Shown: in pieces, positions 42,623-53,223 of the stretch
Numbering within the stretch: the first letter of the stretch is position 1
How the letters are laid out: each line of letters begins with the position of its first letter
From: Acinetobacter dispersus
Lineage (GTDB): Bacteria > Pseudomonadota > Gammaproteobacteria > Pseudomonadales > Moraxellaceae
Direction: 5' to 3'
DNA: 64,000 nucleotides
Assembly (NCBI RefSeq): GCF_009884975.1
Contig: NZ_CP041970.1
Location: 1,116,001-1,180,000, forward strand
The notes under the pieces: generated by a model
What the model saw: only the letters and a program-made list of their open reading frames with translations
What the model was told of the DNA's origin: nothing
The model's database searches: none
Made by a program: the position numbers and the translations under genes

Positions 42623-43222
42623 ATGGCGGGTCGACCAAGAGAGTTTGATAGAGAAAAAGCGTTGGTCAAAGCACGGGATTTTTTCTGGCAGCATGGCTAT
42701 GAAGGAACATCCATGTCAGATTTAGTTGAGGTTTTGGGTATTGCTTCAGCGCGTATATACAAAGCATTTGGTTCAAAAGAAGCGCTTTTCAGAGAGGCGG
42801 TTAAACATTACGAAGAACATGAAGGTGGCTTTGCAGTCAAAGCATTGCAGCAGCAAAATATCAAAGCGGTAATGACCCAATTATTTCAAGAAGCGATCAA
42901 GTTATACACTCAAACAAATCATGCGTATGGTTGTATGGTTGTTTCTTCGGCAAGTGTATTAAGTGAAGAAAATCAAGGACTTCTCGTCTGGATGAAACAG
43001 CAGCGTATTCAGCGTGTTGAAGGTCTAATTCAACGTTTTGAGCAAGCTAAACTGGATGGTCAACTGCGGGATGATGCCGATCCTGAACAATTAGGGCAAT
43101 ATTATGGGCTGGTTTTACATGGCTTATCTGTACAGGCAAGAGATGGTTATTCAGAACAAGTGCTATTATCAAACATCAGCTTGGCACTTAAAAATCTAGA
43201 TCAATATTTGGTAAAACCTTAG
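42623..43222 (+). CDS. TetR/AcrR family regulator
   Basis: ATG 42623 gives the typical MAGRPREFDREKALVKARDF start (199 residues); a 36-residue extension starting at 42515 is rejected. The DNA-binding domain HGYEGTSMSDLVEVLGIASARIYKAFGSKEALF and a TetR_C-like helical region follow. It is divergent from the epimerase/hydrolase operon, with a 14-bp palindrome between. Confidence 0.87.
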   Translation: MAGRPREFDREKALVKARDFFWQHGYEGTSMSDLVEVLGIASARIYKAFGSKEALFREAVKHYEEHEGGFAVKALQQQNIKAVMTQLFQEAIKLYTQTNHAYGCMVVSSASVLSEENQGLLVWMKQQRIQRVEGLIQRFEQAKLDGQLRDDADPEQLGQYYGLVLHGLSVQARDGYSEQVLLSNISLALKNLDQYLVKP

Positions 43223-43917
43223 CAAATTAATAGCAGTCTATACTCGCCGTCTTTCTCAGCAGGTGCTCGGTGCACACATGGTGGGACTTGTTGCGTTGGA
43301 TGATCAACTGCTAAACGCCAAAGATGTCCTACGCCTAAATTCACTGGGTTTACATCTGGCTTAGGTTGATAATGCAAATCAAAGAAATACTCTGAGAGGA
43401 ACGTTTCAAACTCAGCATCTGGACCATTATATAATTTCTTGAGTTTGTCTCTTATTTCTGGGATCAAAATCTTTTGCTCAACTTGATCATGAGCCAGAAT
43501 ATCACTTGCAGGACCATAATACGTACATAAAAAAGTATCTGTTTCGATAGGTGATCGATCCACATGATATGAATATACATCGGTTGAAATGAAATCGAGG
43601 TCTTCGTCACGCTCATAACTTTTAAGTAAATTTAGGCACGGCGATGCGCCTAAATCAGTCAGTAGCTGTATATCAGTTAATATCCTTTCTCTTGCAAAAT
43701 CGCCTTTTTCTGAAAGTTGTAATGCCAAAATATTCTCAACAGAAACCTCTGTAATATTCTCTTTTAATTCAAGTTTATTCACAACTTCTTCAAAATCACC
43801 AACCAAATTTCTATACCAGCAAAGGGCATTCATATCACCTTGAAAATGGCTATTGATAAGCTCAGAAAAACTAGAAACCGTTTTAATTTGGGTATTGTCA
43901 GAAAAGGGATTTTTCAT
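43219..43917 (-). CDS. DUF1826-like protein, possible Fe/2-oxoglutarate oxygenase
   Basis: A 232-residue soluble protein. YSYHVDRSPIETDTFLCTYYGPAS and later CVHRAPAEKDGEYRLLLIC follow the pattern HxD ... H ... R of iron/2-oxoglutarate oxygenases, and the surrounding text resembles DUF1826. Both are tentative. It overlaps the convergent TetR gene by 4 bases. No operon partner. Confidence 0.55.
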   Translation of the reverse strand: MKNPFSDNTQIKTVSSFSELINSHFQGDMNALCWYRNLVGDFEEVVNKLELKENITEVSVENILALQLSEKGDFARERILTDIQLLTDLGASPCLNLLKSYERDEDLDFISTDVYSYHVDRSPIETDTFLCTYYGPASDILAHDQVEQKILIPEIRDKLKKLYNGPDAEFETFLSEYFFDLHYQPKPDVNPVNLGVGHLWRLAVDHPTQQVPPCVHRAPAEKDGEYRLLLIC

Positions 43918-44204
43918 ATCAGAATTAAAAATAGATCATAGCTCATTATACAAGTAACTTTAGAGAAATGTCGTATGTACATTTATATTCAGTAAGCTTA
44001 ACTCTTATTTAATGGTTTTGATTTATGCTATTGATTTTTTAATAATTTATTTTGGTAAGTGATTTTATATATATTCTAGATAATTGAATAAACAAATGGG
44101 ATTTTCATTAATCTGCAATGTAATCGGCACAAAATAAACAATGGAAAAATTTACGTCTAATCGCGTATTAGAAAAATCACTTTTTATAAAATATAGAGTA
44201 ACTC

Positions 44205-46283
44205 ATGACTTCTATGCATGCACTAACAAATGGTCAGGAACACTGTTTGGAAACTTATATAAATCGAGAGTTATCATTATTAGAGTTTCATAAACGAGTG
44301 CTTGCACAGGCAAAAGATGATGGGCATCCACTACTAGAACGCCTTAATTTCTTAATTATTTTTTCTCGCAATCTGGATGAGTTTTTTGAAATCCGTGTTG
44401 CAAGCCTAATACAACAAATGAATTTGTCGACTCAGACGGTAGGGCCCGAAGGAACCGCTCTCACGGACGTATTACAACAAATTTCTAAAGTCGTTCATGA
44501 GGCAGTTGAACAACAATACAAAATATTAAACCATTCCATTCTCCCTCAATTGCAAGGTCATGGAGTTCATTACATCCAGTATGCTGACATACTAGAAAAG
44601 CATAAGGCATGGATTAAAGATTATTTTTTTAATGAAGTACAACCCGTTGTCACACCGATTAGTTTAGATCCTGCACATCCATTTCCTCGATTGGTCAATA
44701 AAAGTTTGAATTTTATTGTGACTTTAGAAGGAAAAGATGCATTTGGACGAGAAATTGATTTAGCTATCGTACCAGCACCAAGATCATTACCTCGACTGGT
44801 CAAATTACCACATCAAATTTCAGGTAATTCAGAACATTACATTTTACTCTCTGCAATTATTCAGGAACATATAGCGGATTTGTTCCCGGGGATGAAAGCA
44901 ACGGGATGCTATCAATTTCGTGTCACACGTAATGCCGATTTAACCGTATCAGAAGATGTTGAAGACTTGGCGATTGCGCTCAAAGGAGAATTATCAGCAA
45001 GACGTTTTGGACGCGCCGTTCGATTAGAAGTCAATAAAAACTGTCCTGAGCATATTGCCGATTATCTATTGGAACAATTTGAGTTAGAAAAAGAACATTT
45101 ATATTTTGTTGATGGTCCTGTCAATCTGGCTCGTTTCATTTCCAATTTCGATTTACCAGAATTACGATTCCAACCTTACCAACAAAAAATCCCAAAAGCG
45201 CTCTATACCAAAAAGCCAATTTTTGATGTGCTGCAAGCAGGCGATGTGTTGTTACACCATCCATTTGATAGCTTTGCTCCTGTGATCAAGCTGCTCAGAG
45301 ACGCAGCCTATGATCCCAAAGTACTTGCGATTAAACAAACGTTGTATCGGAGTGGTGCAGACTCTGAGATTGTCAAAATTCTTGCAGAAGCAGCAAGAAA
45401 TGGCAAAGAAGTAACAGCCGTTATTGAATTAAGGGCGCGTTTTGATGAGGAGTCAAATATTGAAGTAGCCAATGTACTTCAAGAAGCTGGGGCGGTTGTT
45501 GTATATGGAATTGTTGGTTATAAAACCCATGCCAAAATGATTCTAGTAGTACGCAGAGAACAAGATAGAATCAAACGATATGTGCATTTAGGCACAGGAA
45601 ACTATCACGCGACCAATGCAAAAATTTATACCGATTATGGCCTATTAACCAGTGATGATGAAATTTGTGAGGATGTACATAAAGTCTTTCAGGAGTTAAC
45701 AGGAATGGGGAAAATGGCAAAATTAAAAAAACTTTTTCATGCTCCATTCACCTTACATTCCCAACTTATTGAATTAATACAACAGGAAATTGAAAATAGT
45801 AAAGCAGGTAAAAAAGCGCAGATCATAATCAAGGTAAATGCATTGACTGAACCCCAACTGATTAATGCACTTTATAAAGCATCGCAGGCAGGTGTGCAGA
45901 TTGATTTGATTATCCGTTCAATTTGTTGTTTAAGACCACAAGTGAAAGGGCTTTCAGAAAATATTAGAGTCCGCTCAATCGTGGGACGTTATTTAGAACA
46001 TACCCGTGTTTATTATTTTTACAATGATGGTGAAGTTAAGTTGTACTGTGCCAGTGCCGACTGGATGGGGCGTAATCTGTTTTCTCGAATTGAATGTTGT
46101 TTCCCAATTGAAGATAAAAAGCTAAAAAAACTCATTATTGAAGATGGCTTGAAAAATTATTTGAAAGACAATTGCCGAGCATGGGAGCTTCAAGCAGATG
46201 GAACGTGGTTACAATGCCAGCCTAAACAAGATCAATCAGTGCATATCGCGCAAAGATATTTGATGGATAGAGAGGTTGGCTGA
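44205..46283 (+). CDS. ppk: Polyphosphate kinase 1
   Basis: 692 residues, the full length for PPK1. The N-terminal domain begins [19 protein letters not shown] with [13 protein letters not shown]; the catalytic PLD-like domains contain [14 protein letters not shown], the phosphorylated His in [15 protein letters not shown] and the second His in [19 protein letters not shown]. It makes long-chain polyphosphate from ATP at the inner membrane, with roles in phosphate storage and stress. It stands alone with an upstream gap of nearly 290 AT-rich bases and a strong terminator. Confidence 0.96.
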   Translation: MTSMHALTNGQEHCLETYINRELSLLEFHKRVLAQAKDDGHPLLERLNFLIIFSRNLDEFFEIRVASLIQQMNLSTQTVGPEGTALTDVLQQISKVVHEAVEQQYKILNHSILPQLQGHGVHYIQYADILEKHKAWIKDYFFNEVQPVVTPISLDPAHPFPRLVNKSLNFIVTLEGKDAFGREIDLAIVPAPRSLPRLVKLPHQISGNSEHYILLSAIIQEHIADLFPGMKATGCYQFRVTRNADLTVSEDVEDLAIALKGELSARRFGRAVRLEVNKNCPEHIADYLLEQFELEKEHLYFVDGPVNLARFISNFDLPELRFQPYQQKIPKALYTKKPIFDVLQAGDVLLHHPFDSFAPVIKLLRDAAYDPKVLAIKQTLYRSGADSEIVKILAEAARNGKEVTAVIELRARFDEESNIEVANVLQEAGAVVVYGIVGYKTHAKMILVVRREQDRIKRYVHLGTGNYHATNAKIYTDYGLLTSDDEICEDVHKVFQELTGMGKMAKLKKLFHAPFTLHSQLIELIQQEIENSKAGKKAQIIIKVNALTEPQLINALYKASQAGVQIDLIIRSICCLRPQVKGLSENIRVRSIVGRYLEHTRVYYFYNDGEVKLYCASADWMGRNLFSRIECCFPIEDKKLKKLIIEDGLKNYLKDNCRAWELQADGTWLQCQPKQDQSVHIAQRYLMDREVG

Positions 46284-46410
46284 GCCTGATTTGGTCACTG
46301 TATTGTCATGAAGTCTTATTAATCTAATTTTAGAAAAACAAGAAAGAGCTCAGCAGAATATAAAAAATAATAATTTTATCTATTCTCACACAACATACCG
46401 TTCATTTTTC

Positions 46411-46433
46411 AAACCCACTTCGGTGGGTTTTTT
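46411..46433 (+). terminator. Terminator downstream of ppk
   Basis: AAACCCAC-TTCG-GTGGGTTT with a UUCG-type tetraloop followed by T. The 250 bases between it and mdcA are AT-rich and contain no gene. Confidence 0.9.
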
Positions 46434-46680
46434 ATTACAAAACAAAAAAACGATGGTATCAGGATTCACAATTAAAACAGAAGCTTATATCTAAATTACA
46501 AAAGATACTTTTCTAGCAACTCTATTTTTGATCCTTCTGCTAAGCAAGATCGATCTGTTTTCTTAGATTCAAAAAACCAAAACTCATTAACTTTAAGTTA
46601 ATGGTGTTGAATTCAGGTTGATTGATCACAGAGGAGAAAAAGCTTTTTATAGGATAAGTCATCGTTACCAAGGAAAGCAC

Positions 46681-48360
46681 ATGGAATGTTCTGTTCAAAA
46701 TAAAGCAAATCTATGGACAAAACGTCGACATGCGAAACAATTGAAACTAGAACAAGTACGCAAATATACAGATGGTGTTGTGATCCCTAGACAAAATATT
46801 ATTCAAGTCTTGGAAACATTAATCAGTTCAGGCGACAAGGTTGTGCTAGAAGGAAATAACCAAAAACAAGCGGACTTCTTATCGCGTGCTCTTGCTCAAG
46901 TCAACCCAAAGACACTTCATGATTTACATATGATTATGCCAAGTGTGGGTCGTCCTGAACATCTCGATATTTTTGAAAAAGGGGTTGCACGTAAACTCGA
47001 TTTTTCTTTTGCTGGAACACAAAGTTTACGCATTAGTCAATTACTTGAAGATGGACTGCTTGAGATAGGAGCTATTCATACATACATTGAACTATATTCA
47101 AGGTTGCTGGTTGATTTAATCCCCAATGTAGTTCTATCGGCAGGATTCATGGCAGACCGCCATGGCAATATCTACACAGGTCCAAGTACCGAAGATTCAC
47201 CTGCATTAATTGAACCTGCTGCATTCAGTGATGGCATTGTCATTGTACAAGTGAATGAACTTGTCGATGATGTACAAGATCTTCCACGTGTTGATATTCC
47301 TGCTTCTTGGGTTGATTTTGTCGTGGTTGCAGATAAACCTTTCTATATCGAACCCTTATTTACACGCGATCCAAAGCACATTAAACCCGTGCATATATTA
47401 ATGGCCATGATGGCAATACGTGGAATTTATGAACGTCATCAAGTGCAATCACTTAATCATGGAATTGGTTTTAATACGGCGGCCATTGAATTAATTTTGC
47501 CAACTTATGGTGAAGCATTAGGTCTAAAAGGGAAAATTTGTCGTAACTGGACTTTAAATCCACACCCAACGCTGATTCCTGCGATTGAAACAGGTTGGGT
47601 TGAAAGTGTGCATTGCTTTGGTACAGAACTGGGAATGGAAAAATACATTGCAGCACGCCCCGATATTTTCTTCACTGGCCGCGATGGTTCTTTACGCTCT
47701 AATCGCATGATGTGTCAGTTGGCTGGACAATATGCAGTGGACCTTTTCATTGGCGCAACCTTACAAGTGGATGGAAATGGTCATTCTTCAACGGTAACCA
47801 AAGGACGTCTGGCTGGATTTGGTGGCGCACCGAATATGGGACATGACCCACGTGGTAGACGCCATTCGACACCTGCATGGCTCGATATGCGTATTCAAGG
47901 CTCAAATGAAACCGATACATATTTAGCCCGGGGTAAAAAATTAGTTGTACAAATGGTCGAAACCTTTCAGGAAGGTGGAAAACCAACATTTGTGGACACC
48001 CTTGATGCTGTAGATGTCGCGAAGAAATCAGGCATGCCTTTAGCACCAATCATGATCTATGGTGATGATGTAACCCATCTTTTAACCGAAGAAGGAATTG
48101 CGTATCTCTATAAAGCACGAAGCTTGGAGGAGCGTCAGGAGATGATTGCAGCTGTAGCAGGCGTCACTGATATTGGCCTGAAGCATGATCCTAAAAAAAC
48201 TGAGAAATTACGACAAGAAGGATTGGTGGTTTTCCCTGAGGATTTAGGCATCCGCCGTACTGATGCGACTCGTGAATTATTAGCGGCCAAAAATATTGCT
48301 GATCTTGTGACTTGGTCAGATGGCCTATATCAACCTCCTGCAAAATTTAGGAGTTGGTAA
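46681..48360 (+). CDS. mdcA: Malonate decarboxylase alpha subunit
   Basis: ATG 46681 (AAGGA upstream) gives MECSVQNKANLWTKRRHAKQ and 559 residues, the usual length; an in-frame TTG 63 bases upstream is rejected. The protein is the acetyl-S-ACP:malonate ACP transferase that loads malonate on MdcC. LDMRIQGSNETDTYLARGKK and GMPLAPIMIYGDDVTHLL are typical. It is the first gene of a nine-gene operon; its stop shares a base with the mdcB start. Confidence 0.95.
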   Translation: MECSVQNKANLWTKRRHAKQLKLEQVRKYTDGVVIPRQNIIQVLETLISSGDKVVLEGNNQKQADFLSRALAQVNPKTLHDLHMIMPSVGRPEHLDIFEKGVARKLDFSFAGTQSLRISQLLEDGLLEIGAIHTYIELYSRLLVDLIPNVVLSAGFMADRHGNIYTGPSTEDSPALIEPAAFSDGIVIVQVNELVDDVQDLPRVDIPASWVDFVVVADKPFYIEPLFTRDPKHIKPVHILMAMMAIRGIYERHQVQSLNHGIGFNTAAIELILPTYGEALGLKGKICRNWTLNPHPTLIPAIETGWVESVHCFGTELGMEKYIAARPDIFFTGRDGSLRSNRMMCQLAGQYAVDLFIGATLQVDGNGHSSTVTKGRLAGFGGAPNMGHDPRGRRHSTPAWLDMRIQGSNETDTYLARGKKLVVQMVETFQEGGKPTFVDTLDAVDVAKKSGMPLAPIMIYGDDVTHLLTEEGIAYLYKARSLEERQEMIAAVAGVTDIGLKHDPKKTEKLRQEGLVVFPEDLGIRRTDATRELLAAKNIADLVTWSDGLYQPPAKFRSW

Positions 48361-49229
48361 TGAATGTAATTTTAAAAAAGACAGGTTTTAGCACTGCAGA
48401 ACTTATAGCTGATATGGCAGTGCAGGCATTAATTGATGAAGTTAATTTAACTCCAAAACCCGCTCTAGTGGATCAGCGTGGAAGTGGTGCTCATGATGAT
48501 TTAACGCTTGAGTTGATGGAGCGTTCTGCTCAGTGCTTATTCCCAATGTTCAAGGCGATGGCAGAAGCGGCCGAACTCTATGGCGAAGTTTGTACAGCTT
48601 TACGAGAGGATATTGGACAGCTTGGTCGCTATGGTGAGCACCGTATGTTGCAAGTCACTCATGGAGTGAATACACATCGTGGTGCGATTTGGTCAATTGG
48701 ACTAGTCGTGACATCTGCTGCATTGATCTTAATAAATCAGAAAAAATGCACGGCTGAACTGTTATGCAAAACAGCCAGTGAACTGGCAAAAATTGAGGAT
48801 CAATTTGCACCTATCCAGCCAATGACACATGGTCAAAAGGCAAGACAGAAATTTGGCATCAATGGAGCAAAACAGCAAGCTCAACAAGGCTTCCCTGTTA
48901 TTACGGAGTATGGTTTAGCTCAGTTACACCGTAGTCGGGTGAAAGGAATGTCGGAGTCTTCCGCTCGCTTAGATGCGCTATTGGCAATGATGGGGCAACT
49001 GACAGACACCTGTGTTATTCATCGGTCTGGCTTAGAGGGGTTACATAAAATGCAGGTAGGTGCCCAACAAGTATTGGCGCTTGGTGGCTGTTCAACAACG
49101 CAAGGACAGCAGCGCTTGGCACAACTAGAACATGATTTATTGGCGATTCGAGCCTCTGCAGGCGGTGCAGCCGATTTACTGGCAACGCTCTTGCTCCTCG
49201 ATAGCCTAGAAAAATATCACTGGAAATAA
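48360..49229 (+). CDS. mdcB: Triphosphoribosyl-dephospho-CoA synthase
   Basis: ATG 48360 overlaps the mdcA stop (TAATG) and follows AGGAG at 48349-48353; 289 residues. CitG/MdcB features: KPALVDQRGSGAHDDLTLELMERSA, YGEHRMLQVTHGVNTHRGAIWSIG and GINGAKQQAQQGFP. It makes the prosthetic group precursor for the acyl carrier subunit from ATP and dephospho-CoA. Confidence 0.93.
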   Translation: MNVILKKTGFSTAELIADMAVQALIDEVNLTPKPALVDQRGSGAHDDLTLELMERSAQCLFPMFKAMAEAAELYGEVCTALREDIGQLGRYGEHRMLQVTHGVNTHRGAIWSIGLVVTSAALILINQKKCTAELLCKTASELAKIEDQFAPIQPMTHGQKARQKFGINGAKQQAQQGFPVITEYGLAQLHRSRVKGMSESSARLDALLAMMGQLTDTCVIHRSGLEGLHKMQVGAQQVLALGGCSTTQGQQRLAQLEHDLLAIRASAGGAADLLATLLLLDSLEKYHWK

Positions 49230-49246
49230 CCTCAGGGAAGATAGCG

Positions 49247-49549
49247 ATGGAAACATTAACTTTTGAATTTGCAGCAGCAGAGATTCCCAAAAAATCAGCT
49301 CTCGTTGGCTGTGTAGGATCTGGTGATCTTGAGATTCTGATGGAACCGAACAGTTCAGGTCAAACCACGACGATAAAAGTGGTCACTTCTGTCGATGGTC
49401 GTCAACAACACTGGAAAAATTTATTTGAACGAATTTTTTCACTTCATCGTCCTCCCGCTGTCAACATTGATATCCATGATTTTGGCGCGACCCCAGGTGT
49501 GGTTCGTTTGAGACTTGAACAAGCTTTCGAGGAGGTGAACGGTGGCTGA
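49247..49549 (+). CDS. mdcC: Malonate decarboxylase acyl carrier protein
   Basis: A 100-residue acyl carrier. S25 in VGCVGSGDLEIL is at the position known to carry the phosphoribosyl-dephospho-CoA arm in Klebsiella MdcC. It overlaps mdcD by 8 bases. Confidence 0.94.
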   Translation: METLTFEFAAAEIPKKSALVGCVGSGDLEILMEPNSSGQTTTIKVVTSVDGRQQHWKNLFERIFSLHRPPAVNIDIHDFGATPGVVRLRLEQAFEEVNGG

Positions 49550-50393
49550 TCTAAATCACTTATTGAATAAACAAAGTTTTATTGAGCTTGGAGCACGTGA
49601 TCGGGCTAAATCTTTACTCGATGTGGGAAGCTTTCGGGAATTATTAGATCCGTTTGCAAGAATCATGTCACCTTGGTTAGCGAAACAAAACATCGTTCCC
49701 CAAGCTGATGATGGTGTCGTTGTGATAAAAGGACGTATTGAGCAACATCCTGTTGTGGTGATTTCAATTGAAGGCATATTCCAAGGTGGCAGTCTAGGTG
49801 AGGTGGGTGGAGCTAAAATTGCTGGGGCTTTAGAACTAGCAGTAGAAGACAACCTGAACGATATCCCTACAACAGCAATTTTATTGCTCGAAACCGGAGG
49901 TGTTCGTTTACAAGAAGCAAATCTGGGATTAGCTGCAATTGCCGAAATTCAATCTGCCATTGTCGAATTAAGACAATATCAACCCGTTATTGGTGTCATC
50001 GCAGGCAGTGTAGGGTGTTTTGGCGGGATGTCGATTGCAGCCGGACTGTGTAGTTATTTGATTATGACGCAAGAAGGTCGTTTGGGCCTGAATGGGCCTC
50101 AAGTCATTGAACAAGAAGCTGGCATGCAGGAATACGATGCAAAAGATCGTCCTTTTATCTGGAGTATTACTGGCGGGGAACAACGTTTTAACAGTGGTCT
50201 CGTCGATGTGTATGTGGAAGACGACCGTCAAAAGATCCAACAACAGATTGTTCAATGTATTGTGCAAGGTCAGCCTTTGATCCATCGGAGTCGTAATACT
50301 GCTTTTTACCTGTCAAAAATTCAACAGGTGGATACGACAGCACAGATATTACCAACTGAAGTTCAAGCCTTATATCAAGGAAAAGAGGTCTAA
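49542..50393 (+). CDS. mdcD: Malonate decarboxylase beta subunit
   Basis: Starts at GTG 49542 with GGAGG just upstream; 283 residues. A carboxyltransferase-type crotonase fold with LLLETGGVRLQEANLGLAAI and GSVGCFGGMSIAAGLCSYLIM oxyanion regions. With MdcE it decarboxylates malonyl-S-ACP to acetyl-S-ACP. It lies one base before mdcE. Confidence 0.94.
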   Translation: MADLNHLLNKQSFIELGARDRAKSLLDVGSFRELLDPFARIMSPWLAKQNIVPQADDGVVVIKGRIEQHPVVVISIEGIFQGGSLGEVGGAKIAGALELAVEDNLNDIPTTAILLLETGGVRLQEANLGLAAIAEIQSAIVELRQYQPVIGVIAGSVGCFGGMSIAAGLCSYLIMTQEGRLGLNGPQVIEQEAGMQEYDAKDRPFIWSITGGEQRFNSGLVDVYVEDDRQKIQQQIVQCIVQGQPLIHRSRNTAFYLSKIQQVDTTAQILPTEVQALYQGKEV

Positions 50394-50394
50394 A

Positions 50395-51216
50395 ATGAAT
50401 ACACATGTTACTCAAGCCTCGTTACGTGGACGAAACTGGTTTAATGCTTTAACCCAGAATTTAAATTTAGTCGAAACCCCAATTGATTCATTGCTCATTG
50501 CTGATGGCCAATGGAATGCTCAGGAGGTTCGTGTTTTTGCCATTGTCGCAGATGAACTGAATAAGTACCCACGGGCAAGAAGTGGTGAGGTTGGTTTATT
50601 GGAAGGTTGGGCGTTGGCACAAGCAATTGATGAACTGATTCAAGCTGATTGGGGAAAAACCAAGAAACGCGCAATTTTGTGTATTGTCGATGTACCGAGC
50701 CAAGCTTATGGACGACGAGAAGAAGTACTCGGAATTCATCAAGCCCTTGCTGGCGCTGTAGATGCTTATGCAACGGCCCGCTTAGCTGGTCATCCGATCG
50801 TTAGCCTGTTAGTTGGTAAATCGATGTCTGGGGCATTCTTGGCGCATGGCTATCAGGCTAATCGCATTCTGGCACTTAAAGATCAAGGCGTTATGGTGCA
50901 TGCGATGGGTAAAGAATCTGCTGCACGTGTCACTTTAAGGACTGTGGAAGAGCTTGAAGCTTTGGCTGCGACAATTCCACCCATGGCTTATGATATCGAA
51001 AGCTATAGCACCTTAGGGCTGTTATCTGATGTTCTTGAGGTAGAAGCTGCCGAGCAACCTACTGTAGCAGATGTTATCGCTGTTAAAGCCGCAGTGAATG
51101 AAGCCATTCAAGATATTAAAAAACAAGGCAATGTTGATTTAAAACATCGCTTAAATGGGAAAAACCGTAAAGCGTCGAAACAGGTTCGAGAACTGTTACG
51201 TGAGCAATGGTCATGA
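50395..51216 (+). CDS. mdcE: Malonate decarboxylase gamma subunit
   Basis: 273 residues with the MdcE pattern: ILCIVDVPSQAYGRREEVLG, LLVGKSMSGAFLAHGYQANRILAL and VHAMGKESAARVT. It pairs with MdcD in the decarboxylase. Its TGA overlaps the mdcG ATG. Confidence 0.94.
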   Translation: MNTHVTQASLRGRNWFNALTQNLNLVETPIDSLLIADGQWNAQEVRVFAIVADELNKYPRARSGEVGLLEGWALAQAIDELIQADWGKTKKRAILCIVDVPSQAYGRREEVLGIHQALAGAVDAYATARLAGHPIVSLLVGKSMSGAFLAHGYQANRILALKDQGVMVHAMGKESAARVTLRTVEELEALAATIPPMAYDIESYSTLGLLSDVLEVEAAEQPTVADVIAVKAAVNEAIQDIKKQGNVDLKHRLNGKNRKASKQVRELLREQWS

Positions 51217-51815
51217 GTCATCATTTTCAGGCGCATGATTTATTGTGGGGAATGAATCCACATATGTTACCTGAAAATGCGCCAGATTGGGCCATTCAAG
51301 TACTATCTGAGCAAAAGCCTGTTGTGGTTAGGCGGGCAGTAACGAAGACGCATATGGTCACTGTAGGTATTCGTGGAGAACAAAGAAGCCAACGCTTTGC
51401 AACCGAAATGCCTATTCAGGCGATTATCAAAAAGGTGAGTCCAGAAAGTCTGCTTGCAAAAAATTTGGCTTTATTCCCTCATTTACAATACAAACTGCAG
51501 CGGGTTTATAAAACCATGCAAACTTTTTCTTTGCCATGGGGATACACAGGAAGTGTCGGTTATGAATTGGCAACAGGACTTAAAACAGTCAACGAAAATA
51601 GTGATGTTGATTTATTAATTCGCACAGAACAATGCATCTCAAAATCTGAAGCGAAAATTATGTTAAGGGCGTTAGAAGATTTGGGTATCAACATTGATGT
51701 GCAGTTACAAACACCTTTAGGCGGCGTCGCACTCAAAGAATGGGCAAGGACAGCAGGAGAGGTTTTGCTAAAACAAAATGATAAAGCGGTTTTAGTCAAA
51801 AATCCTTGGCATTAA
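51213..51815 (+). CDS. mdcG: Phosphoribosyl-dephospho-CoA transferase
   Basis: ATG 51213 overlaps the mdcE stop as ATGA and gives MSHHFQAHDLLWG; 200 residues. The nucleotidyltransferase signature GSVGYELATG ... NSDVDLLI and VRIG-like GIRGEQRSQRFA are present. It attaches the prosthetic group to S25 of MdcC. Confidence 0.92.
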   Translation: MSHHFQAHDLLWGMNPHMLPENAPDWAIQVLSEQKPVVVRRAVTKTHMVTVGIRGEQRSQRFATEMPIQAIIKKVSPESLLAKNLALFPHLQYKLQRVYKTMQTFSLPWGYTGSVGYELATGLKTVNENSDVDLLIRTEQCISKSEAKIMLRALEDLGINIDVQLQTPLGGVALKEWARTAGEVLLKQNDKAVLVKNPWH

Positions 51816-51827
51816 AAGGAAAAAGGT

Positions 51828-52757
51828 ATGAGTTCAATCTGGGTATATCCAGGACAAGGTTCTCAGAAAGTAAATATGTTACATGATTTACCTCAACATT
51901 CACTGGTAAAGGAATATCTAGAGCAAGCATCAGATATTTTGCATCAAGATGTACTGCTGCTTGATCAAAAAGAAGCATTGAAATCGACGTATTCCGTTCA
52001 GCTTTGTTTGTACATTGCAGGCGTGATTTGTTCATCTCTACTGAAAGAACAAGGGCTCGAACCAGACTATGTTGCGGGTTTATCGATTGGTGCATGGGCT
52101 GCGGCTACCGTCGCAGATGTCATTACTTTTGAAGATGGTCTTGCGTTGGTGGCAAAGCGGGGAGAGTTGATGCAACGAGCCTATCCGAAAGGCTATGGCA
52201 TGACAGCAATCCTCAGTTCGGACTCATCTAAAGTTCAGGAGTGGGTTTCAACAATCCATAAGCATCAATCTGATGTTTATATTGCAAATTTTAATGCCCC
52301 AAACCAGATCGTGATTTCAGGTTCAGATAGCGCAATGCAACAGGTCGAAGCGCTTGCCGTTCAATCTGGAGCAGTAACAAAAAGATTAGACGTCAGTGTG
52401 CCATCACACTGTTGTTTATTGGAAAAGCAAGCCGAGCAATTGGCCTATTTGGCGGAGGGAGTTCAATTAAATCAACCAAACATTAAATACTTAAGCGGGA
52501 CTTCTGCTCGTTTGCTTAGAACAGGTGAACAGATTCTTGATGATCTCATTTTTAATATGAGCCGAACGATAGATTGGGAAAACACTGTTCAGGCCGCATG
52601 GGAACGAGGTGTGCGATTGCAAATCGAAGCTTTGCCAGGCATAACACTGACAGGTTTAGCACGGAAAGTATTTAAAGAAGGAACGGTTTTGTCTTTTCAA
52701 AATACAAAATTGGAAAATTTGATTATGGAAATGCATAAACACGGTAATTTTGCATAA
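51828..52757 (+). CDS. mdcH: Malonyl-CoA:ACP transacylase of the malonate operon
   Basis: 309 residues of the FabD-like transacylase fold: PGQGSQK (8-14), nucleophile S86 in GLSIGAW, and the His in SVPSHCCLL. It loads the holo-ACP with malonyl from malonyl-CoA to start the cycle, which the acetyl/malonyl exchange then sustains. Confidence 0.92.
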   Translation: MSSIWVYPGQGSQKVNMLHDLPQHSLVKEYLEQASDILHQDVLLLDQKEALKSTYSVQLCLYIAGVICSSLLKEQGLEPDYVAGLSIGAWAAATVADVITFEDGLALVAKRGELMQRAYPKGYGMTAILSSDSSKVQEWVSTIHKHQSDVYIANFNAPNQIVISGSDSAMQQVEALAVQSGAVTKRLDVSVPSHCCLLEKQAEQLAYLAEGVQLNQPNIKYLSGTSARLLRTGEQILDDLIFNMSRTIDWENTVQAAWERGVRLQIEALPGITLTGLARKVFKEGTVLSFQNTKLENLIMEMHKHGNFA

Positions 52758-52806
52758 ACAAAATCAAAAATAAATGAAGTCACTCAATGGATAGAGGAAA
52801 TTGAAA

Positions 52807-53223
52807 ATGATTATTTATGGCGTTGGTTTACTTGCCTTATGTACGCTGGTAGGCGTCATTATTGGCGATGCTTTAGGTGTTCTACTAGGCGTACCCTCGA
52901 ATGTTGGCGGTGTCGGTATTGCAATGATCTTGCTCATTTGTATTCGCTTATGGATGGACAAGCGTGGGCTGATGAATGTAGAGACAGAAAAAGGGGTCGT
53001 CTTTTGGGGCATGATGTATATCCCTGTCGTGGTTGCAATGGCGGCACAACAGAATGTTGTCTCTGCGATTACAAGTGGACATATGGCCGTTTTAGCTGCA
53101 ATTTTTTCTGTTGCAGTATGTACTATCACCATTGCAGCCTTAAGTCGCTATAAAAAAGGAACGCCGTTACCAGAAGAAGAAATAAACACATTAACAAGGG
53201 TTGGAGGCAAAGCTCATGGTTGA
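52807..53223 (+). CDS. madL: Malonate transporter subunit MadL
   Basis: 138 residues from ATG 52807 (AGAGGA upstream), a four-helix protein: ALCTLVGVIIGDALGVLLGV and NVGGVGIAMILLICIRLWMD are MadL hallmarks. It forms a sodium-coupled malonate carrier with MadM, with which it overlaps by 8 bases. Confidence 0.92.
   Translation: MIIYGVGLLALCTLVGVIIGDALGVLLGVPSNVGGVGIAMILLICIRLWMDKRGLMNVETEKGVVFWGMMYIPVVVAMAAQQNVVSAITSGHMAVLAAIFSVAVCTITIAALSRYKKGTPLPEEEINTLTRVGGKAHG

Noticed and set aside
46618..46680. Upstream TTG start for mdcA
   Set aside because: The extra 21 residues do not match the usual start and the ATG at 46681 has AAGGA in front.
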